DNA from: Bacilli bacterium
GTDB lineage: Bacteria > Bacillota_I > Bacilli_A > RF39 > UBA660
Length of the DNA stretch: 64,000 bases
Direction: 5' to 3'
Assembly (NCBI GenBank): GCA_016283935.1
Contig: JAEENX010000013.1
Coordinates: forward strand, 1-64,000
Translations under genes and position numbers: made by a program
Notes under the pieces: model-generated
Databases searched by the model: none
What the model saw: the letters and a program-made list of their open reading frames with translations, nothing else
Told to the model about the DNA's origin: nothing
In this document: positions 53,556-62,266 of the stretch, piece after piece
Position numbering within the stretch: the stretch's first letter is position 1
How the letters are laid out: each line of letters begins with the position of its first letter

Positions 53556-54237
53556 ACAAATTATTGTTTATATTTGATTGGTTATCAACATTATTTTGAG
53601 TATCAGTTTGATTTTGATTATCCCAAGCAAATGGTTCGACATTTTGTACTGTAGTTTGAGTAGAATCTAATGGTTGAACATTTACAGCTGTATCTAGTGC
53701 TTTTTTGTGATTTTTTGTTACTATAATAATTACTACTGCTAAGACTGCTACGAAAGCACCACCAGCAATTAATATAGCATAAATTCCACCACTCTTTTGG
53801 AAATCAACTATACCATTATTCTTTTTACCATTCATAGATGAACTATCTTTATTAACAACATTCTTAGTAGTTGTACTAGTACTACTTGTTGTAGTTGTTT
53901 CAGTAGTTGTTGTTATTACGCTTGTTGTAGTTGTTGTAGTAACAGGCATTGTAGTTGTAGGAATATAAACATCATGTTGTTCTGGTACATTTGAATCTGT
54001 TGCATTTGCGTCTGTCGCATTTGCGTCAGTTGCATTAGCATCTGTTGCGTTTGAATCAGTTGCATTTGAATCTGTCGCATTTGAATCTGTTGCATCATCA
54101 TATCCACTTCCATATAAATATCCTTGAATAGCTTTTAAAGATACTGAATCTACATGATATCCAACAACGATACCAAGTGCAAATATTGCAATACCTCCAA
54201 ATACTATTGCCATAATACTATTTCTTAAATTATTCAT
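53554..54237 (-). CDS. two-pass membrane protein with ATDSN repeats and Thr-rich stalk
   Basis: 227 residues: membrane segment (about 8-27), seven tandem five-residue repeats (ATDSN or ATDAN, about 49-83), a Thr-rich stretch (about 93-125, many TTTT runs), a second membrane segment (about 152-175) and an Asn/Gln-rich tail (about 195-227). The repeats and Thr stalk lie between the two membrane segments, so they would be displayed outside and may be glycosylated. Function unknown. GGAGTG precedes the ATG. It sits between the polymerase and VanW genes. Confidence 0.7.
   Translation of the reverse strand: MNNLRNSIMAIVFGGIAIFALGIVVGYHVDSVSLKAIQGYLYGSGYDDATDSNATDSNATDSNATDANATDANATDANATDSNVPEQHDVYIPTTTMPVTTTTTTSVITTTTETTTTSSTSTTTKNVVNKDSSSMNGKKNNGIVDFQKSGGIYAILIAGGAFVAVLAVVIIIVTKNHKKALDTAVNVQPLDSTQTTVQNVEPFAWDNQNQTDTQNNVDNQSNINNNL
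53989..54093 (-). repeat. seven 15-bp tandem repeats (ATDSN/ATDAN coding)
   Basis: 105 bp of 15-bp units based on GCAACAGATTCAAAT (minus strand) with synonymous and Ser/Ala variation. Confidence 0.92.
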
Positions 54238-54270
54238 CTATCATCACTCCATATAATAAAATTATATTAT

Positions 54271-55794
54271 TTATTTAGTTCCATTACAATAACAATTATA
54301 AAATAATGCTAATAAAATCCAAAATAATGGTGTTACAATTACTAGCCATAAGTTAAAGAAGTCTTGAATTAAGAAACAAACAATGCCTAACAATAAAACA
54401 AAAGAATAAATATTCATATTTTTTAAACTTGTTTTAATTAAAACAAATAAGAATAATATATATGACCATAAGCCAATAATACCAATGTTAACAAGCATTG
54501 TTAAATAAACATTAGCTGCTGTATCGTTTATTGTATATGCACCTAATGATCTAACATCATTTGCATATACACTCATAAATCTAACAGCAAATGTATCTGG
54601 TCCACTACCTATCAAAGGATAATCAGGTATTAATTTAATAGTTCTCTTCCATAAGAAAACTCTATATGTACCATATTCATCAAGAAAATGTCCATGAAGC
54701 ATTTCGTGTATTTCATGTAAGAATCCTAAATGAATATCAACTAATCCTAAAAATAATAATCCAATAAAAGCACATGCAAATATTCCTATATAATATAATT
54801 TAAATAGTTTAATATTATTAATATCATATTTAAGTTCATCTATTCTTTTTGCTAATGCAATTAGAATAATAATAACAAATATAAACGCTACTACATATTT
54901 ATTAAATTGAAAATAGAATCCCAACCTTTGAACATCATAATGATATTCAGGATTAATAATTATATTAAAACAATATCCGAATAGTATAGCAGCTATTCCT
55001 ATCATGAATTTTGATAATCTTTTGTTGTTTTTCAATATAAATGGAAAGAATAATACTAACGTGCCAAAGAAAGCAACCTTTCCACTTTGAACACTTATAA
55101 TTCCTATAATGAAGAAACCAAACAATATAGATATGAGTTCAAGAATCTTTTTCCAATTTTCTTCTTTTTCTATAAAAACAAATGCAGCAAAAGATATAGT
55201 TAAAACAATACAATAATAAGCAGATATAAAATCTACATTTCCAATTGTTCCCATAAAACTAACATTATGAGTACCAATACTTCCTTGATACATATTAAAA
55301 GGATTAAATCCAATATATTGTAATATACATATGCTACTATGTATTATCGAAGAAATAATAATATATAATATATGTTTCTTATCAAACTTAGTAAATAAAG
55401 ATACATATAAGAAAGATAAGACATATAAAGATGTTACTAATAAACCTTCTCCTCTTCCAATACCTACATATAAATTATATCTAGAAAAATAAGGTGAAGT
55501 AAAAGTAGAGATTACATTTACTAATAAAAACGCTAAAGCTAAATATTGAACTAAGCTTAATTTATATATTTTAAATAACTTAAGTTTAAAGAATAATTTA
55601 TAAATTAACAATATAAATGTACTTATAACTATATAAGATATACTAATAATTAAAAAGGAATGCCATTTTATTTCCATAATGTGGAAAAATCCAGTTTTAT
55701 CAACAATAAATGGAAATATTAAAAACATAATAAATATATATGCATCAGTAATAGTATTAAGTATAAATTTTAAATTTTCATTATGTTCTTTCAT
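54271..55794 (-). CDS. O-antigen ligase/polymerase (WaaL/Wzy-like) membrane protein
   Basis: 507 residues, about 11-12 membrane segments, with the large external loop near the C-terminus carrying IPDYPLIGSGPDTFAVRF, the typical Wzy_C/O-antigen ligase motif. Predicted to polymerise or transfer a lipid-linked glycan outside the membrane. The ATG at 55794 follows AAAGGATGATAAAT and lies just downstream of a TGGTATAAT promoter. Together with GT2 and the nucleotidyltransferase it suggests a surface polysaccharide or glycoprotein, but flippase and further transferase genes are not in the window. Confidence 0.82.
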   Translation of the reverse strand: MKEHNENLKFILNTITDAYIFIMFLIFPFIVDKTGFFHIMEIKWHSFLIISISYIVISTFILLIYKLFFKLKLFKIYKLSLVQYLALAFLLVNVISTFTSPYFSRYNLYVGIGRGEGLLVTSLYVLSFLYVSLFTKFDKKHILYIIISSIIHSSICILQYIGFNPFNMYQGSIGTHNVSFMGTIGNVDFISAYYCIVLTISFAAFVFIEKEENWKKILELISILFGFFIIGIISVQSGKVAFFGTLVLFFPFILKNNKRLSKFMIGIAAILFGYCFNIIINPEYHYDVQRLGFYFQFNKYVVAFIFVIIILIALAKRIDELKYDINNIKLFKLYYIGIFACAFIGLLFLGLVDIHLGFLHEIHEMLHGHFLDEYGTYRVFLWKRTIKLIPDYPLIGSGPDTFAVRFMSVYANDVRSLGAYTINDTAANVYLTMLVNIGIIGLWSYILFLFVLIKTSLKNMNIYSFVLLLGIVCFLIQDFFNLWLVIVTPLFWILLALFYNCYCNGTK

Positions 55795-55823
55795 ATTTAT
55801 CATCCTTTATTATAAACATAATA

Positions 55824-55832
55824 ATTATACCA
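55824..55832 (-). promoter_or_regulatory. extended -10 promoter of the O-antigen-ligase-like gene
   Basis: TGGTATAAT on the minus strand, 29 nt before the ATG. Confidence 0.5.
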
Positions 55833-55834
55833 AA

Positions 55835-55860
55835 TAAAAAAGAGACTTTATAGTCTCTTT
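55835..55860 (-). terminator. intrinsic terminator of the LRR surface-protein gene
   Basis: AAAGAGACT and AGTCTCTTT stem with TTTATT behind on the minus strand. Confidence 0.85.
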
Positions 55861-55863
55861 TAT

Positions 55864-57543
55864 TTAAGCATCCAAACCTTCAGATCCCAACCATTTAATA
55901 CATCCGTTTTCAACGTTTTGTTCATTATTTTTAACACATGTTACATCATCAGCCCACTCAAATGGATATACGTAATTATCATCATATGGTGAAGATTTAG
56001 TTTTAAACACTTCAAAATCACTAGAAGATAATTTTCCTTCAATATAAACTTTTCTTAGAGGATTCTGATGGAAAGCACCTCTAAAAACAAATTCTCCCAC
56101 AGCATATGGTAATAATTTTTTTACCTTAGCTGGAATAGTGACTTCGGTAATTTGATTATGATAAAAAGCTTCTGTATCTATTCTTTCAACATTTTGTCCT
56201 AAATGAAGACTACTAATATTATTATATCTAAATGCACATCCACCTATTTCAGTTACACTATCTGGAACATTAACTGTAGTAATCTTATTGAATGAGAAAG
56301 CTTCACATCCAATAACTTCTAAGCCCTCAGGAAATTCTATATGAGTTAAATTATTATTAGAAAAAGCGCCTTCATCATCAGCACAATGATTTATCTCTTT
56401 AAGAGTATCAGGTAAAACCACAGAATTTATACCTTTGTTCATAAAAGCCCACGAACCAATATTAGTAACTGGTTTATTATTTAAATATGTAGGTATAATT
56501 GGATCTAAACCAACATTAGAACCCTTATTAGTTAATTTAACATTTGTTATTCCAGCTTGCTCTCTATCACTTTCAGGAATTAATTCAAATACATAATTTT
56601 CTAGAGTTCTATAAACATGATCAGATGCCCCAGAACATACAGACGCTGCATAATATTGAGCTTTATCAGCATCTCTCAATTCAACGCTATCATAATCATC
56701 ATTTCCATAATTTTCATTTAATAAATAATTCTTAATATAATTAGTACATTTATTTTTATCGCTTACTTTATATTCTACTAAAGTTTGAGCTAAATTAACC
56801 TTATAATCAGTTATAGTAATTTTGTCATCATAAATATAATACTTATATAAGAATGGTTCTCGCTTTGATATTTGAATGTTAGAATTAATATTTAATTCAC
56901 ACTTACAATATGCATTAGCAATAATTGGAATAGCAATAACACCTAATGTAATAACCATCATAAATTTACTATATTTTTTCTTCTTTATTAAAATAACAGC
57001 AATAACACCAATTATTATTATAAAAATTAATAATCCGAGATAAGAAGTTACTCCAGTCTTTGGATTTTCTACTATTTTTTGTATGACTGTTTTACTATCA
57101 GCAGATAAATTTATTTTCATATTACCTATATCATTATATACAGGAGTTTGAAATAAATTATCTTGTACCTTATTAGTATATTCAACGGTTAAATATAAAT
57201 CTTTATTAGAATTTGCTTTTATAACATAAGAATCATCTGTAGATTCAAAAGTATATTTCATATGATCAGTATTAATGACAAGTCCATCTTTTTCCATCAT
57301 ATAATCTTCATTTGATTTATTTTCTAATTTAACTAAATATTTAATATTATCTCCTACTTGGAACATAGTTAAATTCAAATCAACATTTTTATTATTAGCA
57401 TTTGCATCTACTATTTCTTCAGTATATTCTGTTTTATTAACAACAGATATATTATTAATAGATATATTACTCATATCACAAGTATCTGCATAAACAATAC
57501 CAGGTATAAATATAATTAATAACAACATTAAAACTTTTTTCAT
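55864..57543 (-). CDS. LRR_5 (BspA-like) surface protein with internal NPKTG-TM-KKKK module
   Basis: 559 residues. Signal peptide (about 1-19), an external domain (about 20-155), then NPKTG at 160-164, a membrane helix (168-186) and KKKK (187-190), the layout of a sortase signal, but followed by a second hydrophobic segment (193-212, ending IANAYC) and a C-terminal LRR region (about 330-540, with motifs like VTEIGGCAFRYNNISSLHLG). This looks like a fusion of a sortase-type surface protein with a second secreted LRR protein. The ATG at 57543 follows GGAGTTGTTT. No sortase gene is in the window. Confidence 0.78.
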   Translation of the reverse strand: MKKVLMLLLIIFIPGIVYADTCDMSNISINNISVVNKTEYTEEIVDANANNKNVDLNLTMFQVGDNIKYLVKLENKSNEDYMMEKDGLVINTDHMKYTFESTDDSYVIKANSNKDLYLTVEYTNKVQDNLFQTPVYNDIGNMKINLSADSKTVIQKIVENPKTGVTSYLGLLIFIIIIGVIAVILIKKKKYSKFMMVITLGVIAIPIIANAYCKCELNINSNIQISKREPFLYKYYIYDDKITITDYKVNLAQTLVEYKVSDKNKCTNYIKNYLLNENYGNDDYDSVELRDADKAQYYAASVCSGASDHVYRTLENYVFELIPESDREQAGITNVKLTNKGSNVGLDPIIPTYLNNKPVTNIGSWAFMNKGINSVVLPDTLKEINHCADDEGAFSNNNLTHIEFPEGLEVIGCEAFSFNKITTVNVPDSVTEIGGCAFRYNNISSLHLGQNVERIDTEAFYHNQITEVTIPAKVKKLLPYAVGEFVFRGAFHQNPLRKVYIEGKLSSSDFEVFKTKSSPYDDNYVYPFEWADDVTCVKNNEQNVENGCIKWLGSEGLDA

Positions 57544-57571
57544 AAACAACTCCATATATTTTTCTTATATA

Positions 57572-57580
57572 ATTATATCA
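57572..57580 (-). promoter_or_regulatory. extended -10 promoter of the LRR surface-protein gene
   Basis: TGATATAAT on the minus strand, 28 nt before the ATG. Confidence 0.5.
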
Positions 57581-57643
57581 AATTATTAATAAAACATATC
57601 AAAAATAAATAAGTAAATGTAAAAAAAGTAAAGTCATACAAAT

Positions 57644-57669
57644 AAAAAACTCACAATAATGTGAGTTTA
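57644..57669 (-). terminator. intrinsic terminator of the 57676-58143 gene
   Basis: AAACTCACATTATTGTGAGTTT dyad followed by TTTATT on the minus strand. Confidence 0.85.
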
Positions 57670-57675
57670 TTAATA

Positions 57676-58143
57676 TTAATATTTAAATCTAACTGGTCCT
57701 TCTAATTCTTCTTGACGAACATATCCCTTTGGATTTAAAAACATAACACAAACACGTCTAAAATGTAATTTTTCTATATCATTAGTAGCAGGTGCAATTG
57801 AAAAACTACTATCTTTATCGTTTAATTTATTACTAGCTTTTACTTCAACTATTCCAGTTTCTTCATCATATGTTAAATTAATATGAGGAACAAACTTTCC
57901 ATCTTCAACCCATACTCCATTTTTATATTTTGTATAGTAATATTTAGCCATTAAATTTAAACCATCAGTATATGGTTCAAATTCCATATCAATTCTTTGA
58001 ATTGCAAATTCTAAGAATTTCAATAATTCAGCTAAAGTAATACTAGAGTCATAATCATTATCAACTCTATATAACATGTATTCAGTTATAACATCATCTA
58101 TATTAATTTTTCTTTTATTTAACCATGGATCATATATAAACAT
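57676..58143 (-). CDS. hypothetical soluble protein
   Basis: 155 residues, no signal or membrane segment, rich in Tyr, Asp and Glu. MFIYDPWLNKRKINIDDVI at the start; a GYVRQEELEGPVRFKY ending. I do not recognise a family. AAGGGG lies 8 nt before the ATG at 58143. It lies between secA and the LRR surface gene; each gene has its own terminator. Confidence 0.65.
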   Translation of the reverse strand: MFIYDPWLNKRKINIDDVITEYMLYRVDNDYDSSITLAELLKFLEFAIQRIDMEFEPYTDGLNLMAKYYYTKYKNGVWVEDGKFVPHINLTYDEETGIVEVKASNKLNDKDSSFSIAPATNDIEKLHFRRVCVMFLNPKGYVRQEELEGPVRFKY

Positions 58144-58200
58144 TTCAATTTCCCCTTTAATTGAGAAATATCCTAACAAAAAATAAAAATACTGTCAAAT

Positions 58201-58228
58201 AAAAAAGAATGCATTACGCATTCTTTCC
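58201..58228 (-). terminator. intrinsic terminator of secA
   Basis: AAAGAATGCGTAATGCATTCTTT hairpin then TTTATT; the last secA codons (Lys-Asn-Ala) and stop form the 5' arm. Confidence 0.85.
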
Positions 58229-60727
58229 ACAACATTGTTTATATTTCTTACCAGATCCACAAGGACATGGGTCATTACGTTTAATCTTGTTTCCTTTAAC
58301 TGTAGGTTTCTTCTTAGCAGCTTCTTTACCATCAGTTTGTCCTTCGGCTTTAGTAACAGGTCTTGCAGCAAAGTTTTGTTTAACTTCCATTCTTGCACAG
58401 AATACTGCAACAGATCTATCAATGTTATCTTGCATTTCTTCAAAAGTCTTATGACCTTCTAATGCATAAGCTTGAAGTGGATCAGATTGAGAATATCCTC
58501 TTAATCCAATACCTTCTCTTAACATATCCATATCTGAAATATGTTTAACCCAAGCTTCATCCATTACTCTTAAAGTAATATGTCTTTCAAAATCATCAAC
58601 TAATTCCTTTGGAGCAATAGCAATCTTTTCTTCATATTCTTCAATTACTTTTTCAGAAATTACATCAAATACTTCAGATTCTTTCTTTCCTGATAATTCT
58701 TCTAAATGAATTTTAGATTTTCTTAATAATTGATGATTAGTTACATCTAAAATATCATCTAAATCAGCATCAGTTAAATATCCTTCTGGTGCAATATGTT
58801 CTTCAATTAAGATATCAATATAATTCTTAATCATATCAATGATCATTGGATGAACATCTTCAGCGTCTAATATTTTATTTCTACGTTCATATATAGTCTT
58901 TCTTTGTTCAGAAACGATATTATCATAATCAAGTAAGTTCTTACGCATATCATAGTTGTTTCCTTCAACTTTCTTTTGAGCTGATTCAACTGATTTTGAG
59001 AACATCTTTGATCTAACTTGTTCCATATCATCTAAACCAAGAGCAGCAACTGTATTTTTAATTCTATCAGCACCAAAACGTTTCATTAATTCATCTTCAA
59101 ATGAAATGAAGAATTGTGAATAACCAGGGTCACCTTGTCTACCAGCACGACCACGTAATTGGTTATCAATACGTCTTGATTCATGTCTTTCAGTACCGAT
59201 TACACATAAACCACCTAAATCAGCAACGCCAGGTCCAAGCTTAATATCTGTACCACGACCAGCCATGTTAGTTGCAATAGTGATTGCACCTTTTTGACCA
59301 GCTTTAGCAATTATTTCAGCTTCTCTAGCATGATTCTTAGCATTTAATACTTCATGCTTTAAGTTAGCTTTTGTTAACATCTTTGATAATCTTTCGTTGT
59401 TTTCAACTGAAATTGTACCAACTAGAATAGGTTGTCCAGTAGCATGAATTTGTTTAATAAATTCAACGATTGCTCTAAACTTACCATCTTCTGTAGCATA
59501 CATGATATCTGCCATATCTTTTCTGATACAAGGTTTATTTGTAGGTATTTGAATAACATACATGTTATAAATATCTCTAAATTCTTCTTCTTCAGTTTTA
59601 GCAGTACCAGTCATACCTGAAATCTTATTATACATTCTGAATAAGTTTTGGTATGTAATAGTAGCCATTGTTCTAGTTTCTTCATTGATTTCTACACCTT
59701 CTTTAGCTTCAAGAGCTTGATGTAATCCATCACTAAATTGTCTACCTTCCATTAAACGTCCAGTAAATTGGTCAACTATAACAACTTTACCATCTTGAGA
59801 TACTACATAATCAACATCTACTGCCATACCATAGTTAGCTTTTAAAGCTTGATTGATATGGTGAATTAAGATTGTATTATCAGCATCATATAAGTTCTTT
59901 AATTTGAAGTATTTTTCCATCTTCTTAGAACCTTCTTCAGTTAAAATAACTGATTTAGTTTTTAAGTCAACAGTATAATCCACTTCAGCTTCTAATGTTT
60001 TAACAGCTTTATCTGCATCTTTATAAAGGTTAGCAGAATTAAATTTTCCACCACTAATAATTAATGGAGTTCTTGCTTCATCAATTAAGATTGAGTCTAC
60101 TTCGTCTAAGATAATATAATTTAATCCTCTTTGAACTCTATCTTCTTTATTAACTACCATGTTATCTCTTAAGTAGTCAAAACCTAATTCAGAGTTTGTA
60201 GAATAAGTTATATCACAGTTATAAACTTCTCTTTTTTGTTCTGGTGATAATTCTCTTAAGTTAACACCTACAGTTAATCCTAAGAATTTATAAATAGGTC
60301 CCATCCATTCAGCATTACGATCAGTTAAGTATTCGTTTACTGTAACAACATGTACACCGTTACCAGCTAATGCATTTAAATAAGCAGGAAGAATAGTAGT
60401 TAATGTTTTACCTTCACCTGTTTTCATTTCAGCAATATTACCATAATGTAATGCTAAACCACCAAGTAATTGAACATAATATGGTTTTTCACCAATTTGT
60501 CTATAAGCAACTTCTCTGATAGTTGCAAATGCTCTAACTATAATATCTTCATCATTAATAGTTTTTCCATTAGCTATTTCTTCTTTTAAAATATCTGTCA
60601 TAGCAGCTAATTCTTTATCAGATTTCTTTTGGAATTCTTCATCTAAAGCTTCGATTTTGTCTGCTATTTTTTTAAATTTTTTAAGTTCTTTATATTCGCT
60701 GTCAAATAAACTTTTTATTATTCCCAT
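58214..60727 (-). CDS. secA: protein translocase ATPase SecA
   Basis: Motor of Sec-dependent export. 837 residues: Walker A MKTGEGKTLT near 101, ILDEVDSILIDEART (II), preprotein cross-linking domain, ATNMAGRGTDI and RIDNQLRGRAGRQGDPG (helicase motifs V and VI), helical scaffold and the C-terminal SEC-C zinc motif NDPCPCGSGKKYKQCCG. GGAGG precedes the ATG. The internal frame of prfB downstream of secA, seen in many Firmicutes (secA-prfB), is not conserved here: prfB is elsewhere in the window. Confidence 0.98.
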   Translation of the reverse strand: MGIIKSLFDSEYKELKKFKKIADKIEALDEEFQKKSDKELAAMTDILKEEIANGKTINDEDIIVRAFATIREVAYRQIGEKPYYVQLLGGLALHYGNIAEMKTGEGKTLTTILPAYLNALAGNGVHVVTVNEYLTDRNAEWMGPIYKFLGLTVGVNLRELSPEQKREVYNCDITYSTNSELGFDYLRDNMVVNKEDRVQRGLNYIILDEVDSILIDEARTPLIISGGKFNSANLYKDADKAVKTLEAEVDYTVDLKTKSVILTEEGSKKMEKYFKLKNLYDADNTILIHHINQALKANYGMAVDVDYVVSQDGKVVIVDQFTGRLMEGRQFSDGLHQALEAKEGVEINEETRTMATITYQNLFRMYNKISGMTGTAKTEEEEFRDIYNMYVIQIPTNKPCIRKDMADIMYATEDGKFRAIVEFIKQIHATGQPILVGTISVENNERLSKMLTKANLKHEVLNAKNHAREAEIIAKAGQKGAITIATNMAGRGTDIKLGPGVADLGGLCVIGTERHESRRIDNQLRGRAGRQGDPGYSQFFISFEDELMKRFGADRIKNTVAALGLDDMEQVRSKMFSKSVESAQKKVEGNNYDMRKNLLDYDNIVSEQRKTIYERRNKILDAEDVHPMIIDMIKNYIDILIEEHIAPEGYLTDADLDDILDVTNHQLLRKSKIHLEELSGKKESEVFDVISEKVIEEYEEKIAIAPKELVDDFERHITLRVMDEAWVKHISDMDMLREGIGLRGYSQSDPLQAYALEGHKTFEEMQDNIDRSVAVFCARMEVKQNFAARPVTKAEGQTDGKEAAKKKPTVKGNKIKRNDPCPCGSGKKYKQCCGKNA

Positions 60728-60753
60728 CTATAAAACCTCCAAATGTATATATT

Positions 60754-60762
60754 ATTCTACCA
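60754..60762 (-). promoter_or_regulatory. extended -10 promoter of secA
   Basis: TGGTAGAAT on the minus strand, 27 nt upstream of the ATG. Confidence 0.4.
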
Positions 60763-60816
60763 TATATATCGATAAATAAGATAGAAAAACCATACATACT
60801 AGTTAAATTATAACAT

Positions 60817-60845
60817 AAAAAAAGAGATTTTTTATCTCTTTTTTA
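60817..60845 (-). terminator. intrinsic terminator of hpf
   Basis: AAAAGAGAT and ATCTCTTTT stem with TTTATG behind on the minus strand. Confidence 0.8.
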
Positions 60846-61376
60846 TTACTTAGAATAAATAATTCCGTAATTTCCATCTTTTCTCTTATATATAACAGCA
60901 AAACATCCTTGATCTACGTCATTATATAAGAAGAAGTCATGGTCTAATAATTCCATTTGAAGAATAGCTTCTTCTTCATTCATTGGTTTATTTTCAACAT
61001 TTTTTCTTTTAACTATTTGATTAGTTTCAACATATTCTTCATCTTCCTCAGGAATAAAACTAAATACTACATCAGCAGCATCTCTTCTCTTATTTAATCT
61101 TGTTTTATTCTTTCTGATTTGTCTTTCTAATACATCAACAACTAAATCAATAGCAGCATATAAATCGCTATGTTTTTCTTCAGCTCTTAATGTATATCTA
61201 GAAGTAGGAACAGTTACTTCAATTATTTGTTCTCCGTTTCTTGCTCTTATAATAATATGAGCATCAACCTTGCTAGCATCTTCGAAATACTTATTAAGTC
61301 TTTCTAGCTTCTCTCCCACATATTTCTTGATTGAATCAGTAACTTCAATCTTGTCGCCACGAATATTAATATTCAT
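60846..61376 (-). CDS. hpf: ribosome hibernation-promoting factor, long form
   Basis: 176 residues: N-terminal S30AE/YfiA domain (MNINIRGDKIEVTDSIKKYV, about 1-100) that occupies the mRNA channel, a linker, and the C-terminal dimerisation domain (about 118-176, KPMNEEEAILQMELLDHDFF...YKRKDGNYGIIY) that makes 100S ribosomes. Adjacent to secA as in many Firmicutes. AGGAGTGTGATGTT precedes the ATG. Confidence 0.96.
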   Translation of the reverse strand: MNINIRGDKIEVTDSIKKYVGEKLERLNKYFEDASKVDAHIIIRARNGEQIIEVTVPTSRYTLRAEEKHSDLYAAIDLVVDVLERQIRKNKTRLNKRRDAADVVFSFIPEEDEEYVETNQIVKRKNVENKPMNEEEAILQMELLDHDFFLYNDVDQGCFAVIYKRKDGNYGIIYSK

Positions 61377-61396
61377 AACATCACACTCCTACTTGT

Positions 61397-61424
61397 ACTA
61401 TATCACAAAACAATTATTTTGCAA
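61397..61424 (-). promoter_or_regulatory. promoter of hpf
   Basis: Minus strand TTGCAA (61419-61424), 16 nt, TATAGT (61397-61402) preceded by TGA. Confidence 0.55.
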
Positions 61425-61429
61425 TACAA

Positions 61430-61636
61430 TTATGCACTTGCAGGAATTATTTTAACTGATTTAGCTTGAAAGCCTTTTGTAGTATCTAGAAGTTCAAATT
61501 TAACTTCTGACCCAGGTATTAAAGTTTTAAAACCGGTATCAACTATTTGAGAATAATGAACAAACACTTCTTTATCATCAAAACTAATAAATCCATAACC
61601 CTTATCATTGTTAAACCATTTTACTATTCCAGTCAT
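61430..61636 (-). CDS. cold-shock protein (CspA/CspB family)
   Basis: 68 residues forming one OB fold with RNP1 KGYGFI and RNP2 VFVHY, binding single-stranded RNA and DNA. Slightly longer and less acidic than typical 66-residue CspB. AAAGGAGG precedes the ATG. The 198-nt upstream region carries a near-perfect palindrome beside the ribosome site. There is no convincing terminator after it; transcription may continue into hpf. Confidence 0.95.
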   Translation of the reverse strand: MTGIVKWFNNDKGYGFISFDDKEVFVHYSQIVDTGFKTLIPGSEVKFELLDTTKGFQAKSVKIIPASA

Positions 61637-61654
61637 AAATAACCTCCTTTCCTT

Positions 61655-61676
61655 AGAATATGTTTCAACATATTCT
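61655..61676 (-). promoter_or_regulatory. palindromic hairpin in the csp leader
   Basis: AGAATATGTT and AACATATTCT separated by 2 nt, ending a few bases before the Shine-Dalgarno. Could be an RNA thermometer-like element or an operator; a weak TTGATG-16-TATTAT promoter lies just upstream. Confidence 0.4.
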
Positions 61677-61775
61677 GTAATTCATAATATTTAAATAAGT
61701 GAACACATCAACTAATAGTTTTCCAAAATTCCTAATTATTAACATATAGTTATTGCATTCGAGAAATAAGCTAAC

Positions 61776-61815
61776 ATATGAAAAAGTACAAAAAAGTACA
61801 TTTTAGTATATTTTT
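61776..61815. repeat. three short direct repeats around AAAAAGTAC
   Basis: AAAAAGTAC, AAAAAAGTAC and TTTTAGTAT follow each other at about 12-nt intervals between the csp leader and smpB. I see nothing else in this gap. Confidence 0.35.
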
Positions 61816-61819
61816 TAAT

Positions 61820-61851
61820 AAAAAAAGAGATTTTTTAATAAAAATCTCTCT
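61820..61851 (-). terminator. intrinsic terminator of rnr-smpB
   Basis: AGAGATTTTT and AAAAATCTCT stem then TTTTTT on the minus strand; the last smpB codons form the 5' arm. Confidence 0.85.
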
Positions 61852-62266
61852 TTTCTCTAGCTAAATCTCTTTCTTTAATAGATTCTCTTTTGTCATATAA
61901 CTTTTTACCAGTACATACTCCAACTAGAATCTTAACTTTATCATCTTTAAAATACAACTTTAAAGGAACTAAAGTTTTACCAGTTTGTTTAACTATATCA
62001 AATAATTTATTTATTTCTTTTTTATGAAGTAATAGTTTTCTTTCTCTTCTTTCATCATGATTAAATCTATTACCTTCATCATATTTAGCGATATACATGT
62101 TTATAACATACATTTCACCATTTTTAATTCTTGCAAAAGTATCTTTTAAATCAACGCTACCCTTTCTGATAGATTTTATTTCTGTACCTTTAAGTACGAT
62201 TCCACATTCATATTCTTCTTCTATAAAATAATCAAAATATGCTTTTTTATTTTTTACTTCTACCAT
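61835..62266 (-). CDS. smpB: SsrA-binding protein SmpB
   Basis: 143 residues with [32 protein letters not shown] and the C-terminal [20 protein letters not shown] tail that enters the mRNA channel. Partner of tmRNA in ribosome rescue. The ATG lies 20 nt inside the end of rnr and has no clear Shine-Dalgarno, so it probably depends on translational coupling. The tmRNA gene itself is not in the window; the 198-nt gap downstream is too short for it. Confidence 0.96.
   Translation of the reverse strand: MVEVKNKKAYFDYFIEEEYECGIVLKGTEIKSIRKGSVDLKDTFARIKNGEMYVINMYIAKYDEGNRFNHDERRERKLLLHKKEINKLFDIVKQTGKTLVPLKLYFKDDKVKILVGVCTGKKLYDKRESIKERDLAREKRDFY

Noticed and set aside
53989-54093. CRISPR array
   Set aside because: The repeats are contiguous 15-bp coding units without spacers and translate to ATDSN.
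58214-60727. Antisense or alternative-frame genes inside secA, pheT, ftsH and others
   Set aside because: They lie opposite conserved coding sequence, lack ribosome sites and show no recognisable protein.
61637-61834. tmRNA (ssrA) next to smpB
   Set aside because: The gap is only 198 nt and contains neither a tRNA-like acceptor domain nor a tag-peptide frame.
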